In this document: in pieces, positions 37,687 through 47,293 of the stretch
Layout of the letters: each line of letters opens with the position of its first letter
Position numbering within the stretch: position 1 is the stretch's first letter
NCBI RefSeq assembly: GCF_029269825.1
Contig: NZ_JARJHU010000003.1
Location: forward strand, 62,001 to 126,000
DNA: 64,000 nucleotides
Source: Pedobacter sp. JY14-1
GTDB lineage: Bacteria > Bacteroidota > Bacteroidia > Sphingobacteriales > Sphingobacteriaceae
Direction: 5' to 3'
Position numbers and translations under genes: made by a program
The notes under the pieces: model-generated
Database searches by the model: none
Told to the model about the DNA's origin: nothing
Seen by the model: only the letters and a program-made list of their open reading frames with translations

Positions 37687-38757
37687 ATGAAAAGAATATT
37701 AGTGCTGGCTGCGGCATTAACGACAGGATCTATAGCCTACGGTCAGGAAGAACCAAGGATCAAAGTGAGTGGATACCTGGAGACTTATTTTGGTTATGAT
37801 TTTAACAAACCTTCCGATAACAACCGGCCGGGCTTTATCTATTCCCATAACCGTCATAATGAGTTCAACCTGAATCTGGGTTTTATAAAAGGCAGCTATG
37901 AAAATGGAATGGTCAGGGCAAATCTTGCGGTAATGGCCGGAACTTATGCAAATGCAAACCTTGCCGTGGAGCCAGGTGTGCTGAAAAACATTTTTGAAGC
38001 AAACGCAGGGCTGAAACTTTCAAAATCTGCCAACCTATGGCTTGACGGGGGGATCTTCTCTTCTCATATTGGTTTTGAAAGTGCAATTTCGAAAGACTGG
38101 TGGGTATTGACCAGAAACATTTCCTCTGAAAATACGCCATACTATGAGTCTGGCGCAAAACTAACCTACGGTACCAATGATGGCAAGTTTACTGCCGCTG
38201 CTTTCTACCTGAATGGTTGGCAGCGGATTACCCGTCAGAACGGGAACAGCCAACCGGCCGGTGGTTTACAGCTGACCTGGAAACCGACAGGAAAAATCAC
38301 TGTCAATTACAGTAACTACCTGGGTACGGAAGGTGCTGATTCGGTCCGCGTCAGACGTTTTTATCATAATGTATATGGCATATTCCAGCTGACACATCAA
38401 TTTGGGTTGACCGTTGGGTTTGATTACGGGACCCAGCAGCAAGCAAAAGGAAGCAGCGATAAAAATGAAGTACTGTCTCCTGTTGCCATCGCGCAGTACA
38501 AGATCACTGATAAATGGGCCGTGGCTGGACGGGTTGAATATTACGAGGATAGACATGGAATGCTGGTGGCAACCGGAACACCAAATGGTTTCAGGACAAT
38601 GGGATATTCATTAAATTTTGATTATGCCCCGATCAGTAATGCCGTAATCCGCCTGGAAGGTAAAATGTATAGCAGTAAAGACCAGATCTTTGTCCGGGAC
38701 CAGAACCCGGTGGATAACAACGCGGCGCTGACTGCAAGTATTGCGGTATCGTTTTAA
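37687..38757 (+). CDS. Porin-like outer-membrane beta-barrel of the kdp operon
   Basis: The start at ATG 37687 gives a signal peptide (MKRILVLAAALTTGSIAYGQ); an upstream ATG at 37669 is less likely. The 356-aa body is made of alternating beta strands and ends with the C-terminal barrel signature (LTASIAVSF). Conserved pieces such as YLETYFGYDFNKP and the repeated aromatic girdle positions suggest a 14-16-strand porin. It lies 35 bp after kdpC. An outer-membrane pore in this operon would let K+ reach KdpA; this is inferred from position, since no specificity motif is known. Confidence 0.8.
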   Translation: MKRILVLAAALTTGSIAYGQEEPRIKVSGYLETYFGYDFNKPSDNNRPGFIYSHNRHNEFNLNLGFIKGSYENGMVRANLAVMAGTYANANLAVEPGVLKNIFEANAGLKLSKSANLWLDGGIFSSHIGFESAISKDWWVLTRNISSENTPYYESGAKLTYGTNDGKFTAAAFYLNGWQRITRQNGNSQPAGGLQLTWKPTGKITVNYSNYLGTEGADSVRVRRFYHNVYGIFQLTHQFGLTVGFDYGTQQQAKGSSDKNEVLSPVAIAQYKITDKWAVAGRVEYYEDRHGMLVATGTPNGFRTMGYSLNFDYAPISNAVIRLEGKMYSSKDQIFVRDQNPVDNNAALTASIAVSF

Positions 38758-38801
38758 TTCGTAGAAAAAGGTTATGTAATTTTAGCATGGTAAAATAAGT
38801 T

Positions 38802-39932
38802 ATGGAGCAGGACGACAAAGCAGGATCGGTCCGGAAATTTCTGGAGCTGGTTAAAAAATCCAGGCGGGGGAAATTCAAAGTGTACATCGGTATGAGTGCC
38901 GGAGTCGGTAAGACCTATCGCATGCTTCAGGAGGCCCATGCCCTGCTCAAAAGCGGTATAGATATACAAATCGGTTATATCGAAACACACAACCGGGTTG
39001 AAACACACGCTTTGTTGGCGGGCATTCCATTGATCCCGAGGAGAAAGCTCTTTTATAAGGGTAAGGAACTCGAGGAGATGGACGTGCAGGCCATCATCAA
39101 CCTGCATCCTGAAGTGGTGATCGTGGACGAACTTGCACACAGCAACGTAGAAGGTAGCAAAAACGGAAAACGGTGGCAGGATGTGGCAGATATTCTGGAC
39201 GCTGGAATCAGTGTGATATCGGCAGTGAACATCCAGCACCTGGAAAGTATGAACGAAGAGATCGAGACCATCACCGGTATCCCAATCACTGAACGTGTTC
39301 CTGATAAAATCCTGGAGACAGCGGATGAGATCGTCAATATTGACCTGACGGCAGATGAGCTCATTGACAGGCTGAAAGCCGGGAAAATCTATGACCAGAC
39401 CAAGATTAAAAGGGCGCTGGACAATTTTTTTCAACCTGAGCGTATCCTGCAACTAAGAGAGATGGCGTTGAAAGAAGTAGCGCATCACCTGGAAAGGAAG
39501 ATCAATATCGAGGTACCCAAACAAGTGAAGCTTCGGCCAGAAAAATTTCTCGCCTGTATTTCGACTAATCATGAAACTGCAAAGGTCATCATCCGCAAAA
39601 CCGCCCGGTTGGCGTCGTATTACCGTTCACCCTGGATCGTATTATATGTGCAGCGGAGCAAGGAAGGAGGCAACCGGATCAAGCTGGATCTGCAGCGGCA
39701 CCTGATCAACAATTTCAAGCTGGCCACGGAGCTTGGCGCCGAAGTTTTAAAAATAAAAAGTGAAGACGTCACTGAAACCATCACTAAGATTGCTGCCGAG
39801 AAAGAAGTTACTACTATCTGCATTGGAAAGCCGCATCTAAGCTTATTCCTGGTGATCCTGCGAACGGCTATATTCAATAAGCTCCTGAAGAACATCGCCC
39901 AAACAGAAACAGATCTGGTCATCCTGTCCTAA
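38802..39932 (+). CDS. kdpD: Short KdpD: N-terminal sensor domain plus USP-like domain, no kinase
   Basis: The protein matches only the cytoplasmic N-terminal half of KdpD: Walker A-like GMSAGVGKT at 30-38, the block KRWQDVADILDAGISVISAVN and ADELIDRLKAGKIYD, then a universal-stress-protein-like fold (about 245-376, FLACISTNHETAKVIIRKTA). The four membrane helices and histidine-kinase domain of classical KdpD (about 900 aa) are absent, and the gene ends cleanly with TAA. The next gene, 22 bp away, supplies a kinase. This half probably senses K+ or c-di-AMP and acts through that kinase; the interaction is inference. Confidence 0.92.
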   Translation: MEQDDKAGSVRKFLELVKKSRRGKFKVYIGMSAGVGKTYRMLQEAHALLKSGIDIQIGYIETHNRVETHALLAGIPLIPRRKLFYKGKELEEMDVQAIINLHPEVVIVDELAHSNVEGSKNGKRWQDVADILDAGISVISAVNIQHLESMNEEIETITGIPITERVPDKILETADEIVNIDLTADELIDRLKAGKIYDQTKIKRALDNFFQPERILQLREMALKEVAHHLERKINIEVPKQVKLRPEKFLACISTNHETAKVIIRKTARLASYYRSPWIVLYVQRSKEGGNRIKLDLQRHLINNFKLATELGAEVLKIKSEDVTETITKIAAEKEVTTICIGKPHLSLFLVILRTAIFNKLLKNIAQTETDLVILS

Positions 39933-39954
39933 AGTAAATTAGAATTAAAATCTC

Positions 39955-41709
39955 ATGAAGATAAAAACAAAACTGCGCCTCGGATTCGGGTTTTTATTCC
40001 TGGTCGTCATCGCTTTTGGGGGCATATCCTTGTACTACATGAACAAGATCTCTTCGAGTGCTAAGGTCATATTAAAGGATAATTATGAGAGTCTAAAATA
40101 TGCCCGGGAAATCAGAAGCATGCTGGATGATAACGAGCTGCCGCTAAGCCCCGCTGCTATAGATCAGTTGTCTGAACAAATCAGGCTCGAAGAGAAAAAT
40201 ATTACCGAAGAAGGTGAAGGGAAGGCTGTAGCCGCACTGGCCGGGTCGTTTCGCCGGCTAACACGGCCAGGCGCTGATCTCTCCGTACAGAAAGAAGCGC
40301 TCAGGGAAATTCACCTGCAGCTCAGGGTCATTGATGAAGTGAACATGAAAGCGATTGTCAGAAAAAATGATGCGGCACAATATCATGTGGAAAGATCAGC
40401 CACTTACCTGATCTTTGCCGCCTCACTTTGTTTTATTATCCTTTTCTCCTTCAGTGTTAATTTTCCTGGTTTTGTTGCCAATCCGCTTCGGGAGTTTTCC
40501 GAAGCGATTAAGGCCATCAGCCGTAAAAATTATAAGCAGCGACTGGAATTTAAAGGTAATGACGAATTTGCGGAGCTGGCTGAAGAGTTCAATACCATGG
40601 CCAGTCAGCTTAACAAATGGGAAAACAGTAACCTGGCTAAACTTCAGTCTGAAAAGCTCAGGATCGAAGCGATCATAGGGCAGATGCAGGACGCCATTAT
40701 AGGGTTAAATGAACAAAAGGAAATTCTTTTCCTGAATCAGGTAGCCAGTCAGTTGCTGAATGTGCATGAGAAAGACGTGGTAGGCGCAGATGCCAGGGAG
40801 TTGATGAATAATAATGACCTGTTGAGGAACATAATCCGGTCGAATAGTAATGACAAGCCATTGAAAATCTATGCAGACGGGAAAGAATCTTACTTTAAAC
40901 TGGAGCGTCGCGAAATCATGGTGCCATCTTTTGAAGATCAGGAAGAGAAAGCGATCAGCAACTCGCTCAGAACCGCCGGCGAAGTGTACATTCTAAAGAA
41001 TATCACCGAATATAAAGAGCTGGACGAGGCCAAGACAAATTTCATTGCGACGGTTTCTCATGAGCTTAAAACTCCGATTTCCTCTATCAAAATGAGTGTG
41101 AAGCTACTGGATGATGAGCGCATTGGTGAAATGAATACGGAGCAAAAGGAACTGCTTCAGCACATAAAGGAGGATTGCGGTCGGCTCCTGAAAATTACCA
41201 GTGAGCTGCTAGACCTGTCTCAGGTGGAAACGGGAAACCTGCAACTGAATTTCGTAAAATCAGATCCGAGAAAGGTGGCCATTTATGCTATGGATACTGT
41301 CCGGTTCCAGGCTGAACAGAAGCAGATTGAACTGGAGCTGATCAGCAGAAACGATTTGCCGAAGGTTTATGTAGATACCGAGAAAACCGCATGGGTACTC
41401 GTTAATTTTCTGTCCAACGCCCTGCGTTACAGCCCCCCGAAGTCCAGGGTGGTAATTCAAATCACTGAATCAGGAAACAGCATTGAATTTTCGGTACGTG
41501 ATTTTGGTAAAGGAATTGACGAGCAGTATCAAAAACGTTTATTTGACCGGTATTTCCAGGTGCCTACAGATGGTAATAACAAATCTGGTTCAGGCCTTGG
41601 TCTTGCCATTTCCAAGGACTTCATTGAAGCTGAAGGCGGAAAAATTTGGGTAGAAAGTGCAATAGGCGAAGGTAGCAGGTTTTGTTTTCTGCTCCCTGTG
41701 GCGGAATAA
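39955..41709 (+). CDS. HAMP-PAS sensor histidine kinase, partner of short KdpD
   Basis: Order of domains in 584 aa: membrane helix (about 8-28), periplasmic helical domain, second membrane helix (about 148-172), HAMP (about 172-228), PAS (about 235-345), HisKA with phospho-accepting H369 in FIATVSHELKTP, and HATPase_c with N box (VNFLSNALRYS), G1 (VRDFGKGID) and G2 (SGSGLGLAISK). It is complete and functional by sequence. It follows the short KdpD by 22 bp, so the pair replaces the single KdpD of enterobacteria. The sigma-54-type regulator at 31581 is the likely receiver. Confidence 0.93.
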   Translation: MKIKTKLRLGFGFLFLVVIAFGGISLYYMNKISSSAKVILKDNYESLKYAREIRSMLDDNELPLSPAAIDQLSEQIRLEEKNITEEGEGKAVAALAGSFRRLTRPGADLSVQKEALREIHLQLRVIDEVNMKAIVRKNDAAQYHVERSATYLIFAASLCFIILFSFSVNFPGFVANPLREFSEAIKAISRKNYKQRLEFKGNDEFAELAEEFNTMASQLNKWENSNLAKLQSEKLRIEAIIGQMQDAIIGLNEQKEILFLNQVASQLLNVHEKDVVGADARELMNNNDLLRNIIRSNSNDKPLKIYADGKESYFKLERREIMVPSFEDQEEKAISNSLRTAGEVYILKNITEYKELDEAKTNFIATVSHELKTPISSIKMSVKLLDDERIGEMNTEQKELLQHIKEDCGRLLKITSELLDLSQVETGNLQLNFVKSDPRKVAIYAMDTVRFQAEQKQIELELISRNDLPKVYVDTEKTAWVLVNFLSNALRYSPPKSRVVIQITESGNSIEFSVRDFGKGIDEQYQKRLFDRYFQVPTDGNNKSGSGLGLAISKDFIEAEGGKIWVESAIGEGSRFCFLLPVAE

Positions 41710-41819
41710 GATCCTATGAGGGCGCTATCATCCTTAACAATAAGATAACAGTACTTTGTGGTTTCGTATATTGGCTTTTACAGAATTTTGTCTGTAAATC
41801 GCTAACTTGCAGTAGGGAA

Positions 41820-42425
41820 ATGGCAATGTATTCATCAAAAAACTGGACTGACGAAATGCTGTTGGATTTAATCCGGCATCAGGATGATCGTGCCGCTTTC
41901 GCTGAAATCTATAACAGATACTGGGATTTATTAATTGACAGTGCTTACAAACGTCTAAAATCTCGTGAGCTATCGGAAGAGATTGTTCAGGACGTTTTTG
42001 TTTCCCTGTTTATTCGCAGACAGAAGGTACAACCTAAGTCTACTCTGGAAAGTTATCTGAGAACTGCCGTGCGCAATCAGGTGTTTCGCGCGTATTATGC
42101 GCGTGAAAGCCATGTCATGGTGCTCAATGACCTCATCGCAAGTAATCAGATTATTCCCGCTTTACCGGACGAGTTGCTGGAGGCCAAGCAGCTGCAGCAA
42201 AAGATTTACCTGGCTACAGATAAACTGCCGGAGAAATGCCGTGAAGTTTTTGTGCTCAGCAGGTTTGAGCATTTGTCTCACCAGGACATCGCTGACAGGC
42301 TGCAGATTTCAGTAAGTACGGTGAAAAAACACATTACCAAAGCTATGGGTATTTTGCGTACCGAACTTGGCAGCCATCGCATGGATCTGATGGCATTTCT
42401 GTTATTTCTGGGACTTCACCGATAA
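41820..42425 (+). CDS. ECF RNA polymerase sigma factor (FecI type)
   Basis: The start ATG 41820 (or 41826) lies after the kinase stop; a longer frame from 41682 overlaps the kinase gene and is unlikely. Region 2 (about 15-85: AAFAEIYNRYWDLLIDSAYK, SEEIVQDVFVSLF) and region 4 (about 130-190: LPEKCREVFVLSRFEHLSHQDIADRLQ, STVKKHI) are clear. The family controls SusC/D-type uptake loci with the adjacent FecR anti-sigma and the STN-bearing SusC, both encoded downstream. Confidence 0.93.
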   Translation: MAMYSSKNWTDEMLLDLIRHQDDRAAFAEIYNRYWDLLIDSAYKRLKSRELSEEIVQDVFVSLFIRRQKVQPKSTLESYLRTAVRNQVFRAYYARESHVMVLNDLIASNQIIPALPDELLEAKQLQQKIYLATDKLPEKCREVFVLSRFEHLSHQDIADRLQISVSTVKKHITKAMGILRTELGSHRMDLMAFLLFLGLHR

Positions 42426-42542
42426 GCCTTCACTTAATAACAAAAATTATTCTACTGTAAATCAGTATGTTGTAGGAATTTCCCAATTCAGAGTAGCACC
42501 TGCGCGCCCATTTTTGAAGTATACCTGTAAGAAGGCTACAAA

Positions 42543-43664
42543 ATGGATGAACAAGATCAATCTATAAAAAACTTGCTCAAGCAATTTCAGGAGGGCAATA
42601 TATCTGAGCAGGGCATGCAGGAACTGATTGCCTGGTATGACACATTTGAAAATGACCCGGGTTATACGGATGGGCTGACAGAGGAATTGCGTCATAAGAA
42701 CAAAGAGGAACAGTTTAATTTGTTAAGGGCTAAAATAGACAGCCAGCGCAAAGTTTCGATCTGGCCGAAATTGATGATTGCTGCCTCGACCGTAATTGTA
42801 TTGTCTTTGGGATTGTACTTTATTATCTATCGCAAATCTCCTGCAGCAGAAACTGCTTTCGCGCAGATGGAACAATTTAAGCCTGGCGGAAACAAAGCTG
42901 TGCTGACACTTTCTGGAGGACAGAAAATTGTTCTGGACGATGCGGGGAACGGTAAACTGGCTGCCCAGGGAAATACAACGATAAGCAAGACTGCCGATGG
43001 TAAAGTAGTTTATGGCAGAGAAAGCAGTTCGGGAGCAGTAATGAACACCATGACAACGCCACGCGGTGGCCAGTATCACCTTGTTTTGGCGGATGGCACA
43101 GGGGTTTGGTTAAATGCAGCCTCATCAATCACTTATCCATCGGCTTTTACTGGTAATACGAGAGAGGTGGAAATTACCGGAGAGATCTATTTTGAGGTTG
43201 CGCACAATGCTGCCAGGCCATTCCGGGTTAAGTCTGAGGGTCAAACGGTTGAAGTTTTGGGTACTCATTTCAACATTAACGCCTATGCAAACGAAAGTGC
43301 TGTTGCTACTACCTTGCTGGAAGGATCGGTGCGCGTTGTTTCTGGTAATACCAGTAAAATTATTAAACCAGGGCAGCAGGCACAGCTGAAAGGATCAAAT
43401 ATTAGCCTGCGTGAGGTTGATGCGGACGAAGTGGTTTCCTGGAAAGTCGGTTATTTTGATTTTACAGATGCGGACATTCAGACGGTGATGCGCCAGATTT
43501 CACGCTGGTATGATGTCGACGTAGTGTTTGACGGCCCGGCTACAACAGAAACATTTACCGGGAAAATTCCCCGTTCATTTGATCTGGCAAAAACCATCAA
43601 AGTGATGCAGCTGTCCAGATCGGTTAAACTTACTGTAGAAGGAAGGAGGATAATGGTGAGATAG
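42543..43664 (+). CDS. FecR-family anti-sigma factor
   Basis: The 373-aa protein has a cytoplasmic N-terminus (about 1-70) that binds the sigma factor, one membrane helix (about 76-95, LMIAASTVIVLSLGLYFII), the periplasmic FecR domain (about 155-255, TTPRGGQYHLVLADGTGVWL, then EITGEIYFEVAHNAARPF) and a C-terminal DUF4974 domain (about 300-373). It receives the signal from the STN domain of the outer-membrane SusC and releases the sigma factor. The layout is complete. Confidence 0.94.
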   Translation: MDEQDQSIKNLLKQFQEGNISEQGMQELIAWYDTFENDPGYTDGLTEELRHKNKEEQFNLLRAKIDSQRKVSIWPKLMIAASTVIVLSLGLYFIIYRKSPAAETAFAQMEQFKPGGNKAVLTLSGGQKIVLDDAGNGKLAAQGNTTISKTADGKVVYGRESSSGAVMNTMTTPRGGQYHLVLADGTGVWLNAASSITYPSAFTGNTREVEITGEIYFEVAHNAARPFRVKSEGQTVEVLGTHFNINAYANESAVATTLLEGSVRVVSGNTSKIIKPGQQAQLKGSNISLREVDADEVVSWKVGYFDFTDADIQTVMRQISRWYDVDVVFDGPATTETFTGKIPRSFDLAKTIKVMQLSRSVKLTVEGRRIMVR

Positions 43665-43860
43665 AAACTTTCTCTTCCATGATCCTGAAAAAAGAAGCCA
43701 GATGTGGTGGAACACAACTGGCCGAATCTGGGTCATGTTGATCAAAGCTGTGAACTTAATAAACTAATAACCAGACAAACAAACTTAGGCAATATTGTGG
43801 ATGAATGCAATGTTGGCAGGTCTCGTCGGCCGCTAAGGGTTTGTCAAAACCAAACGACGG

Positions 43861-46800
43861 ATGTATCAAAATCTAACAAGCAAACCGGATATGCTCCGAA
43901 GGCATATTCATAAACTATTATTAACAATGAAGCTGGCCACATTTCTGATCCTGATGAGTATTATGCAGGTGAGTGCGGGTGCTTTGGCACAAAAGATCAC
44001 GCTGTCAGAACGAAATACGCCACTAACCAAGGTGTTCAAAAAGATTACCGCCCAAACGGGATATGCCTTTTTCGTTTCTGCCAGGACACTAAAAGACGTA
44101 AAGCCAGTAACGATTGAAGTGAGAAACGTAGCGTTGAAGGATGCACTGGAGCAGATTTTTAAAGATCAACCCATTGAGTTTACCCTCGCGGATAAAATTG
44201 TAACTGTTTCAAAACGGTTAGCGCCGTCCTTTCTGGAAAAAGTGGTGGATGCGTTTACGCCGCCAGAGGATGCTGAAGGGGTGGTTTTGGATGAAAAGGG
44301 GAATCCACTTGCGGGGGCGACGGTGAGGGTGAAGGGGACTAAGAATGTGGTCATTACTGATGCGAAAGGTCAATTTCATTTGATACGGCCTGATTATAAA
44401 GATCGATTGATCATTTCTTATGTTGGCTATCAGGATAAGGAAGTCGCCATCGAGGAAAATATGACGGTGAGGCTTGAGCTAAAATCTGCTGAGCTAAATG
44501 AAGTTGTAGTGGCTTATGGCAGGCAACAGCAGAAGTCAATTACCGGTGCTGTTACAGTTGTTACCGGGGATCAGATACAGGGATTGCCGAACAGAAGCTT
44601 CGATAAGAGTTTGCAGGGAATGGTTCCGGGGCTGGTAGTGACCAAAGGCAGCGGGCAGCCTGGGGGTGGTGTTTCTAATTTTATGTTAAGGGGTATTGCT
44701 ACAGGAGGAGATCCGTCTTTGGGCAATCCTGTGCGCAACCCGCTTATTGTAGTTGACGGTGTTCCTGTGACACAAGTGCCGTCGATAACGAATAGAGCTG
44801 GTTCCGATCAACTTTCCTTAGTAAGCAACCCTTTAGCACAACTCAATCCAAACGATATTGAATCTATATCAATTTTGAAAGATGCGTCTGCTATAGCGCT
44901 TTATGGTTCCAAAGCCAGCAATGGTGTAATCCTTGTCACTACAAAAAAGGGTAAAATAGGTAAAACGAGGTTCACGTTTTCCCAACAGACAGATATTGCA
45001 AACAGAGAAAACAATGAGGTGAAGATGCTGAATCAGCAGCAATATATTGATCTGTTTGTGGAAACCTACAGAAATTCCTATCCCGATGCTACACGTGTAC
45101 AGGTAATCGACTCACTTAAACAAAAGTTTCCGACGCGCTCGGATGGTAGTTTTTATCCACAGGTCAATTGGTTAGATGCCATTTCCAATAAAGCGGCTAT
45201 AACCAACAGTACAAATTTTTCCATCTCCGGTGGGTCGCAAAAAGAAAACTTTTATGTTAGTCTGGAACGTACTGACGAAAAAGGCGTTATCAGAAATTCG
45301 GGATATGTACGGAACTCTTTTAGAATTAATTATGAAGGCAGGCCTTCAAATTGGTTTAAATATGGGTTCAACACCACATTATCGCATAACATACAAGATT
45401 ATTCCGATCCGAATTTAATTGAAAAAGCCCAGTTCATGTCCCCGTTAAATCCAATTTACGATGAAAACGGAAGACTGATATATAATTTCAATTATGGGGC
45501 CTCAGGAATACAAAATGGACTGGAAACTTCCAGCCCGTTTGCGGTCGTGTCGCTCAACACCAATAGAAATACGGCATACAGGGCTTTGAGCAGAGGATAT
45601 CTTGAGGGAAAATTTTTTAAATACTTTACCCTTTCTTCTTCTTTGGGATTTGACTTTATGCTGAACGAAGAAAAAATAAAAAGTTATCCAAAAGTAGCTT
45701 ATCCTGATGACTACGGATATCCAATGACAGATGGGAAGATAGAAAGGAATAGCAAGAGGACTTCAAATATAATCCTGACAAACACGCTTGCCTTCAACAA
45801 ATCCTTTGATGAAGATCACTCGGTGAACATATTGTTGGGCCAGGAAACACAGATGTTTGAAAACACAGAAGCATATGCAGTATTAACGGGGTTTCCGAAT
45901 AATCCAACCTTGGAGGATGTGACAGGCGGAGGAAGTACTTTTAACGGAGGACAAACCAGCGGCAAACAAAACAGTGTTTCATATTTTAGTCAATTGAACT
46001 ATGGTTTTAAGGATAGATATTTTGCTACCGGATCTATCAGGAGGGACGGATCATCAAGATTTGGAGCCAGCAATAAATTTGGTACGTTTTGGTCAGCTGG
46101 AGTAGCTTATGTTTTGAGTGAAGAGGCCTTTCTTAAGAATAAATATTCTTGGCTAAATTACCTCAAGTTACGGGGTAGCTTTGGTCCTGCAGGGAATTCT
46201 TCTGCTATTAAAGACACCTATAGGTTGAATCAGATCGTACCCGGTATCTTTTTAGGTAATCCTGTGGTCACACCGCAAGCGACCGATGTTCCGCCTGGAA
46301 ATTCAGGAATAAAATGGGAATCTACCTTTACTTGGGATGCAGGTGTCGATTTACGATTGTTCAATAATCGTGTCACTATTACAACTGATTTGTATCAAAG
46401 GAACACTCAAAACTTCATTGCAATGGTTCCCATGGGATTCACAGGAGGATTCACTACGTATTGGGCTAATATCGGCGACATGCAGAATAAGGGTGTAGAA
46501 ATTTCTTTGTCAGCGGATATTTTACGCTTAAAGGAGTTTGCTTGGAACGTAAATGTCAATTGGAGTCGGAACACCAATAAATTGACCAAGTCTTTTTATC
46601 CTGAAACAAATATGGGAGGAACGGTCAATAAGGTTGGGGAAGAGTACAATTCTTTCTATGCTCCGGTTTGGGCCGGTGTAGATCCAACAACCGGAAAGCC
46701 TCAATGGCTGGACAAAAGCCAAAATGTTACCGTTGAATATGCTAACCTGTATCTGCAGCGTGTCGGCAAAGCACAGCCTGACGGGATTGCAAGCATGACC

Positions 46801-47283
46801 AATACGATTACCTATAAATCATACAGTTTATCATTTAGTATTTACGGGTCATACGGTTCAACCATCCGGGTCGGCAATAAGTTCCAGAATGATGCGCTAG
46901 ACCCTTATATTAATCAGAGTATTGCCGCATTGAATCATTGGAAGGCGCAAGGCAATAATGCCGTTAATCCACGCAGGCTGTTCATGGCGGGTTATGATGG
47001 GGTTCCGGTCGATTTTGGTACCAATCCATCAACGCGTTATTTTTTAGATGGCGACTTTATCCGCTTAAGTAATGTTCGGCTGGGTTATGCAGCTCCTTCC
47101 GCTGTGCTTAAACATTTGCACATAGACGGTCTGAACTTATTTGTGCAGGGTAACAACTTGGCCTTGTGGACCAAATACTCAGGCTCCGATCCTGAAAACA
47201 TTAACGCTTTTGGAAGCAGCGGACAGGGTCTTTTATATCCTCAGGCCAGGATTTACAGTGCCGGCCTTAATATTTCATTTTAA
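43861..47283 (+). CDS. SusC/RagA TonB-linked outer-membrane protein with STN domain (pair 2)
   Basis: From ATG 43861 the N-terminus contains a basic region and a signal peptide (KLATFLILMSIMQVSAGALA); ATG 43891 or 43927 are alternative starts. Residues about 48-115 form the STN domain that signals to FecR (TPLTKVFKKITAQTGYAFFV). Then come a CarboxypepD_reg-like domain (about 135-205), the plug (VVVAYGRQQQKSITGAV, ALYGSKASNGVILVTTKKGK) and a barrel ending in NISF. The STN plus the FecI/FecR genes upstream make this a cell-surface-signalling transporter. Total 1140 aa is normal for the STN type. Confidence 0.95.
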   Translation: MYQNLTSKPDMLRRHIHKLLLTMKLATFLILMSIMQVSAGALAQKITLSERNTPLTKVFKKITAQTGYAFFVSARTLKDVKPVTIEVRNVALKDALEQIFKDQPIEFTLADKIVTVSKRLAPSFLEKVVDAFTPPEDAEGVVLDEKGNPLAGATVRVKGTKNVVITDAKGQFHLIRPDYKDRLIISYVGYQDKEVAIEENMTVRLELKSAELNEVVVAYGRQQQKSITGAVTVVTGDQIQGLPNRSFDKSLQGMVPGLVVTKGSGQPGGGVSNFMLRGIATGGDPSLGNPVRNPLIVVDGVPVTQVPSITNRAGSDQLSLVSNPLAQLNPNDIESISILKDASAIALYGSKASNGVILVTTKKGKIGKTRFTFSQQTDIANRENNEVKMLNQQQYIDLFVETYRNSYPDATRVQVIDSLKQKFPTRSDGSFYPQVNWLDAISNKAAITNSTNFSISGGSQKENFYVSLERTDEKGVIRNSGYVRNSFRINYEGRPSNWFKYGFNTTLSHNIQDYSDPNLIEKAQFMSPLNPIYDENGRLIYNFNYGASGIQNGLETSSPFAVVSLNTNRNTAYRALSRGYLEGKFFKYFTLSSSLGFDFMLNEEKIKSYPKVAYPDDYGYPMTDGKIERNSKRTSNIILTNTLAFNKSFDEDHSVNILLGQETQMFENTEAYAVLTGFPNNPTLEDVTGGGSTFNGGQTSGKQNSVSYFSQLNYGFKDRYFATGSIRRDGSSRFGASNKFGTFWSAGVAYVLSEEAFLKNKYSWLNYLKLRGSFGPAGNSSAIKDTYRLNQIVPGIFLGNPVVTPQATDVPPGNSGIKWESTFTWDAGVDLRLFNNRVTITTDLYQRNTQNFIAMVPMGFTGGFTTYWANIGDMQNKGVEISLSADILRLKEFAWNVNVNWSRNTNKLTKSFYPETNMGGTVNKVGEEYNSFYAPVWAGVDPTTGKPQWLDKSQNVTVEYANLYLQRVGKAQPDGIASMTNTITYKSYSLSFSIYGSYGSTIRVGNKFQNDALDPYINQSIAALNHWKAQGNNAVNPRRLFMAGYDGVPVDFGTNPSTRYFLDGDFIRLSNVRLGYAAPSAVLKHLHIDGLNLFVQGNNLALWTKYSGSDPENINAFGSSGQGLLYPQARIYSAGLNISF

Positions 47284-47293
47284 TTTTTATCAT

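Noticed and set aside
43665..43860. Small gene between FecR and SusC 2
   Set aside because: A 69-codon frame exists here (43704-43913) but overlaps the SusC start and has no RBS, domain or plausible composition; the stretch looks like a leader region.
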